From: Hyphomicrobiales bacterium
Lineage (GTDB): Bacteria; Pseudomonadota; Alphaproteobacteria; Rhizobiales; Aestuariivirgaceae
Direction: 5' to 3'
Assembly: GCA_016710435.1 (NCBI GenBank)
Contig: JADJVV010000001.1
Span: 2,812,501 to 2,876,500, forward strand
DNA: 64,000 nucleotides
Below the pieces are notes generated by a model. That model was not told the DNA's origin. It did not search any database and was given only the letters and a program-made list of their open reading frames with translations. Position numbers and translations under genes: made by a program. Positions 60,918 through 64,000 of this stretch are shown here, in pieces; position 1 is the stretch's first letter, and every line of letters begins with the position of its first letter.

Positions 60918-61018
60918 GCTGCGCCCAAACGCCGCCGCACTTGTACGCCGGCCTTCCACCGCCTTATCTCCGTCACGATCGCCTTTGATAAGCCCTGCAA
61001 CCAAGACGGGACCCCATC

Positions 61019-61339
61019 ATGAACTTCAAGCTCATCGCCGCCCTTTCCCTCGCCACGCTCCTCACTGCAGGCGCTGTCATGGCCCAGTCCGCCCCAGCGG
61101 ATCTTGTCTCGGCCTACAAGGCGGGGGTCGCCGCGGCCAAATGCGATTTGGGGCTCGATGCCGCCAAGGAAAGCGCCTTGGGCGATGCCGTGCAGCGCGT
61201 CGAACAGAAGAGCGGGCTGGCCCAGGATCAACTCGATGCGCTCTGGTCTGACACGCAAGCCGCCCATGATGCGGATGCAGCGGGCTTCTGCGGCAGCGCC
61301 GCAGGCGAGATCGACAAGACCATCGCCGCCGCCAAGTGA
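61019..61339 (+). CDS. Small secreted protein, unknown
   Basis: 106 aa. Signal peptide MNFKLIAALSLATLLTAGAVMAQ (cleavage after about 23), mature part of about 80 residues, helical and alanine-rich, with two cysteines (C42 and C91) that could form a disulfide. No family recognised. It stands alone 100 bp after the ATP12 gene and 76 bp before the nitrile hydratase genes; a link with either is not evident. Confidence 0.65.
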   Translation: MNFKLIAALSLATLLTAGAVMAQSAPADLVSAYKAGVAAAKCDLGLDAAKESALGDAVQRVEQKSGLAQDQLDALWSDTQAAHDADAAGFCGSAAGEIDKTIAAAK

Positions 61340-61415
61340 TCGCGGGGAGTGGCGGCGACGTCTGATTCGCCATCCCGCAGTTTCCACCGGTGCCGGATTA
61401 CGCTAGCCTCCCGGC

Positions 61416-62036
61416 ATGGCACACGATCACCACGACGACGACCATCCCCACAACAGTGAACTCTCGCCCATCGAGTTGCGCGTCCGCGCGCTGGAATCGA
61501 TTCTGGTCGAGAAAGGTTACGTCGATCCCGCCGCAGTTGAAGCCATCATCCAGACTTACGAAACGGAGATCGGTCCCCACCGCGGCGCCCGTGTTGTAGC
61601 GAAGGCCTGGAGCGATCCCGCCTTTGCCGCATGGCTGAAGGACGACGCCAGCGCCGCCATCGCATCGCTGGGCTACACCGGGCGGCAGGGCGAACACATG
61701 GTGGCCCTCTTCAACACACCTGACCAGCACAACATGGTCGTCTGCACCTTGTGCTCCTGCTACCCGTGGCCGGTGCTGGGCCTGCCGCCGGTCTGGTACA
61801 AGTCACCGCCCTATCGTGCCCGCGCCGTGAAGGAACCGCGCGCCGTTCTTTCCGAATTCGGTGTGGCTTTGCCGGACGGCAAGGAAGTTCGCGTGTGGGA
61901 TTCGACCGCCGAGATGCGCTACCTCGTGATCCCCGAACGTCCCGCCGGCACGGAAGGCTGGAGCGAGGAGCAACTCGCCGCCATCGTCTCGCGGGATTCG
62001 ATGATCGGCACTGCAATCGTCACGGTGTCCGCATGA
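61416..62036 (+). CDS. nthA: Nitrile hydratase alpha subunit, cobalt type
   Basis: 206 aa. The metal-claw motif is VCTLCSCYPWP with C110, C113, S114 and C115; threonine after the first cysteine marks the Co(III) class (Fe-type has Ser). Two of the cysteines are oxidised in mature enzymes. The N terminus is His/Asp-rich (AHDHHDDDHPHN). Hydrates nitriles to amides. ATGA overlap with the beta gene. Thiocyanate hydrolase gamma subunits share the motif, but the fused-free alpha/beta/accessory layout fits nitrile hydratase better. Confidence 0.92.
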   Translation: MAHDHHDDDHPHNSELSPIELRVRALESILVEKGYVDPAAVEAIIQTYETEIGPHRGARVVAKAWSDPAFAAWLKDDASAAIASLGYTGRQGEHMVALFNTPDQHNMVVCTLCSCYPWPVLGLPPVWYKSPPYRARAVKEPRAVLSEFGVALPDGKEVRVWDSTAEMRYLVIPERPAGTEGWSEEQLAAIVSRDSMIGTAIVTVSA

Positions 62037-62686
62037 TCGGCGCCCAGGATCTCGGCGGCCGCGATGGCTTCGGCCCCATCAATCCGGAAAAGAACGAGCC
62101 GCTCTTTCATGCGGCCTGGGAGCGCCGTGTGCTGGGCTTCACCGTCGCCATGGGGGCAGGCGGGGCCTGGACAGGAGACCAGAACCGCCACAAGCGCGAG
62201 CAGCTGCCGCAGGACTTCTATTGGTCCGCCAACTACTACGACATCTGGCTGACGGCGCTCACCCAGAACCTGACGGAGCGCGGCATGGTGACGGAGCGCG
62301 ACCTGGCCGCAGGCCACGCGGTCGATCCGCCCAAGCCGCCGCCACGCGTCCTGAAGGGCGATGCCGTGGCAGCAACGCTGAACCGCGGCTTTCCCTACAT
62401 GCGCGAGGCGAAAGCGCCCGCCGTCTTCGGCGCCGGTGATGCCGTCCGGACCATCCGCAACGAAACGCCGGGACACACGCGCCTTCCGGCCTATGCCATG
62501 GAAAGAAACGGAGTGGTCGTCGCCGTGCGCGGCGTCCACGTCTATCCGGATTCAAACGGCATGGGGCAGGGCGAAGACCCGCGCTGGCTCTACACCGTGA
62601 AGTTCACGGCGCAGGAACTCTGGGGAGAACCATCGCCGGATTCCGTCTGTCTTGATCTTTGGGAGCCCTATCTTGTCCGCGCCTGA
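62033..62686 (+). CDS. nthB: Nitrile hydratase beta subunit
   Basis: 217 aa from ATG 62033. GAQDLGGRDGFGPINPEKNEPLFHAAWERRVLGFTVAM at the N terminus and a C-terminal SH3-like barrel (FGAGDAVRTIRNETPGHTRLPAYAM...LYTVKFTAQELWGE). Forms the heterodimer interface that covers the metal site. A frame open upstream inside the alpha gene is not used. Overlaps the alpha stop by four bases and the accessory gene by fourteen. Confidence 0.93.
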   Translation: MIGAQDLGGRDGFGPINPEKNEPLFHAAWERRVLGFTVAMGAGGAWTGDQNRHKREQLPQDFYWSANYYDIWLTALTQNLTERGMVTERDLAAGHAVDPPKPPPRVLKGDAVAATLNRGFPYMREAKAPAVFGAGDAVRTIRNETPGHTRLPAYAMERNGVVVAVRGVHVYPDSNGMGQGEDPRWLYTVKFTAQELWGEPSPDSVCLDLWEPYLVRA

Positions 62687-63020
62687 GCGCCAGCCCGAGA
62701 CGCCCTTCGCCGCACCGTGGGAGGCGCAGGTCTTTGCCTTGACGGTGAAGCTGCACGAACGCGGGGTCTTCACGTGGAGCGAGTGGACGCATGTGCTCGG
62801 TGCCGAACTCCACGCCATGCCGGAGCGGCCGTATTATGAGTCATGGCTCGCCGCACTGGAGAAGATCGTCCAGGGCTACGGAGTGATGAGCGAACCTGAA
62901 CGCCTGGCCCGCATTGCCGCTTGGGACAGGGCCGCGAAGGCAACGCCCCACGGCCAGCCCATACGTCTGGAAAACGGGGCAGGCGCGGACGGCCCGTCCT
63001 TTGACTTTTCGCCAGTTTGA
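62673..63020 (+). CDS. Nitrile hydratase accessory protein (cobalt-activator type)
   Basis: 115 aa, probably from TTG 62673 with GGGAG eight bases upstream, inside the end of the beta gene (TTG 62652 is an alternative). It resembles the N-terminal half of the beta subunit (PWEAQVFALTVKLHERGVFTWSEWTHVLGAEL), as do the small self-subunit-swapping activators that load Co and oxidise the cysteines of the alpha subunit. Gene order alpha, beta, activator is standard for Co-type enzymes. Confidence 0.85.
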   Translation: MSAPERQPETPFAAPWEAQVFALTVKLHERGVFTWSEWTHVLGAELHAMPERPYYESWLAALEKIVQGYGVMSEPERLARIAAWDRAAKATPHGQPIRLENGAGADGPSFDFSPV

Positions 63021-63074
63021 CCGGGACCAGCCTCCCGCCTAGAGCAATTGCCTGAGATTGTGTGGAGCGGATGA

Positions 63075-64000
63075 ATGCATGAGATCCTTGAAAAGCTGGA
63101 GGCGCGCCGTGCCAATGCCCGCGCCGGCGGCGGACAGAAGCGGACTGACGCCCAGCACGCCCGCGGCAAGCTGACGGCCCGCGAGCGCATCGAACTGCTC
63201 CTCGACCAGAACTCGTTCGAGGAGTTCGACATCTACGTCGAACATCGCGCCACCGAATTCGGCATGGCGGAAACACGCATTCCGGGCGACGGCGTGGTGA
63301 CGGGATGGGGCACGGTGAACGGTCGCGTCGTCTACGTATTCGCCAAGGACTTCACCGTCTTCGGGGGCTCGCTCTCGGAAACCCATGCCCGCAAGATTAC
63401 CAAACTGCAGGACATGGCACTGCGCAACCGAGCACCCATCATCGGCCTGTTCGACGCCGGTGGCGCGCGCATCCAGGAAGGGGTGGACGCGCTTGCAGGT
63501 TATGGCGAGGTTTTCCAGCGCAACGTGCTATCCTCCGGCGTCATTCCGCAGATCTCCGTCATCATGGGGCCGTGCGCAGGCGGCGATGTGTATTCCCCCG
63601 CGATGACCGACTTCATCTTCATGGTCCGCGATACGAGCTACATGTTCGTGACCGGCCCCGACGTGGTGAAGACCGTGACCAACGAAACGGTGACGGCGGA
63701 AGAACTGGGCGGCGCCTCGGTCCACACCACAAGGTCATCGATTGCCGACCGCGCCTTCGACAACGACGTGGAAGCGCTGTTGCAGATGCGCCGCCTCATC
63801 GATTTCCTGCCCTCATCCAACACGGCAGACTTGCCGGAATTGCCGCAGCTGGACAGCGCAGAGGAATTGGTGCCGAGCCTCGACACGCTCATTCCGGCCA
63901 ATCCCAACCAGCCCTATGACATGAAGGAGCTGATCCTCAAGACGGTGGACGAGGGTGACTTCTTCGAGATCCAGGAAGCCCATGCCCGCAACATCATCAC
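63075..64000 (+). CDS. pccB: Propionyl-CoA carboxylase beta subunit (partial, runs off the window)
   Basis: The first 308 codons are present. ATG 63075 with GGAG upstream gives MHEILEKLEARRANARAGGG, then KLTARERIELLLD, GDGVVTGWGTVNGR, FGGSLSETHARKI, LFDAGGARIQEGVDALAGYGEVF, IMGPCAGGDVYSPAMTDFIFMV and AEELGGASVHTT. This is the carboxyltransferase subunit of the biotin-dependent enzyme making methylmalonyl-CoA; its length and sequence fit PccB more than AccD. The 3' end and stop lie beyond 64000. Confidence 0.93.
   Translation, partial: MHEILEKLEARRANARAGGGQKRTDAQHARGKLTARERIELLLDQNSFEEFDIYVEHRATEFGMAETRIPGDGVVTGWGTVNGRVVYVFAKDFTVFGGSLSETHARKITKLQDMALRNRAPIIGLFDAGGARIQEGVDALAGYGEVFQRNVLSSGVIPQISVIMGPCAGGDVYSPAMTDFIFMVRDTSYMFVTGPDVVKTVTNETVTAEELGGASVHTTRSSIADRAFDNDVEALLQMRRLIDFLPSSNTADLPELPQLDSAEELVPSLDTLIPANPNQPYDMKELILKTVDEGDFFEIQEAHARNII

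Overview
The window is a high-GC, gene-dense bacterial chromosome segment. Its gene content points to an alphaproteobacterium, most likely of the Hyphomicrobiales (rhizobial) type. This rests on the divK-pleD pair, tatABC followed by serS-surE, an rlmB / tRNA-Tyr / tRNA-Gly / tuf / tRNA-Trp / secE order, two tuf genes, an ATP12-type F1-ATPase assembly factor, a CtrA-like box, and no rpmJ in the ribosomal cluster. The genus cannot be fixed from the sequence alone.

Layout. 1-7.7 kb: a HAD hydrolase and a DUF3572 gene diverge from divK-pleD (cell-cycle / c-di-GMP signalling); then come an orphan ABC ATPase, tatABC, serS and surE. 7.7-12 kb: tRNA-Thr (minus strand), a secreted Gly/Asn/His-rich repeat protein, rlmB, a predicted prokaryotic ionotropic-glutamate-receptor-like channel, and tRNA-Tyr plus tRNA-Gly. 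12-27.3 kb: tuf copy 1, a short accessory insert (PaiB-like flavoprotein, SDR, orphan Phd-type antitoxin), tRNA-Trp, then secE-nusG-rplKAJL-rpoBC. 27.3-31.2 kb: an accessory block between rpoC and rpsL (TauE-like permease, VOC protein, two tandem paralogues of an unrecognised family behind a CtrA-like box, PAP2-type membrane enzyme). 31.6-49.9 kb: one run of str, S10, spc and alpha ribosomal genes, including tuf copy 2, secY, adk and rpoA. 50-64 kb: a fold-III PLP decarboxylase divergent from an Lrp regulator, a Deg protease and rarA, hit-trmFO (minus strand), a TadG-like vWA protein, a tightly packed corA-crcB-rluC-ATP12 cluster, a small secreted protein, a Co-type nitrile hydratase operon (alpha, beta, accessory), and the start of pccB, which runs off the window.

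How it works together. About half of the window is the transcription/translation core (RNA polymerase, ribosomal proteins, EF-Tu, EF-G, Sec translocon, tRNAs). Regulatory signals can be seen in it: a structured leader before rplJ, promoter-like elements before rpsL and rpsM, and strong hairpins without U-tracts at several internal junctions. The less expected content sits in the inserts. It includes the glutamate-receptor-like channel with a Q-Q-x-D...S-P-R-S pore segment instead of a TVGYGD filter, the tandem four-cysteine paralogues, the His/Gly repeat protein, and the Lrp operator architecture. The two tuf copies appear identical from the ATG to eight bases before the end of the stop codon, which indicates gene conversion.
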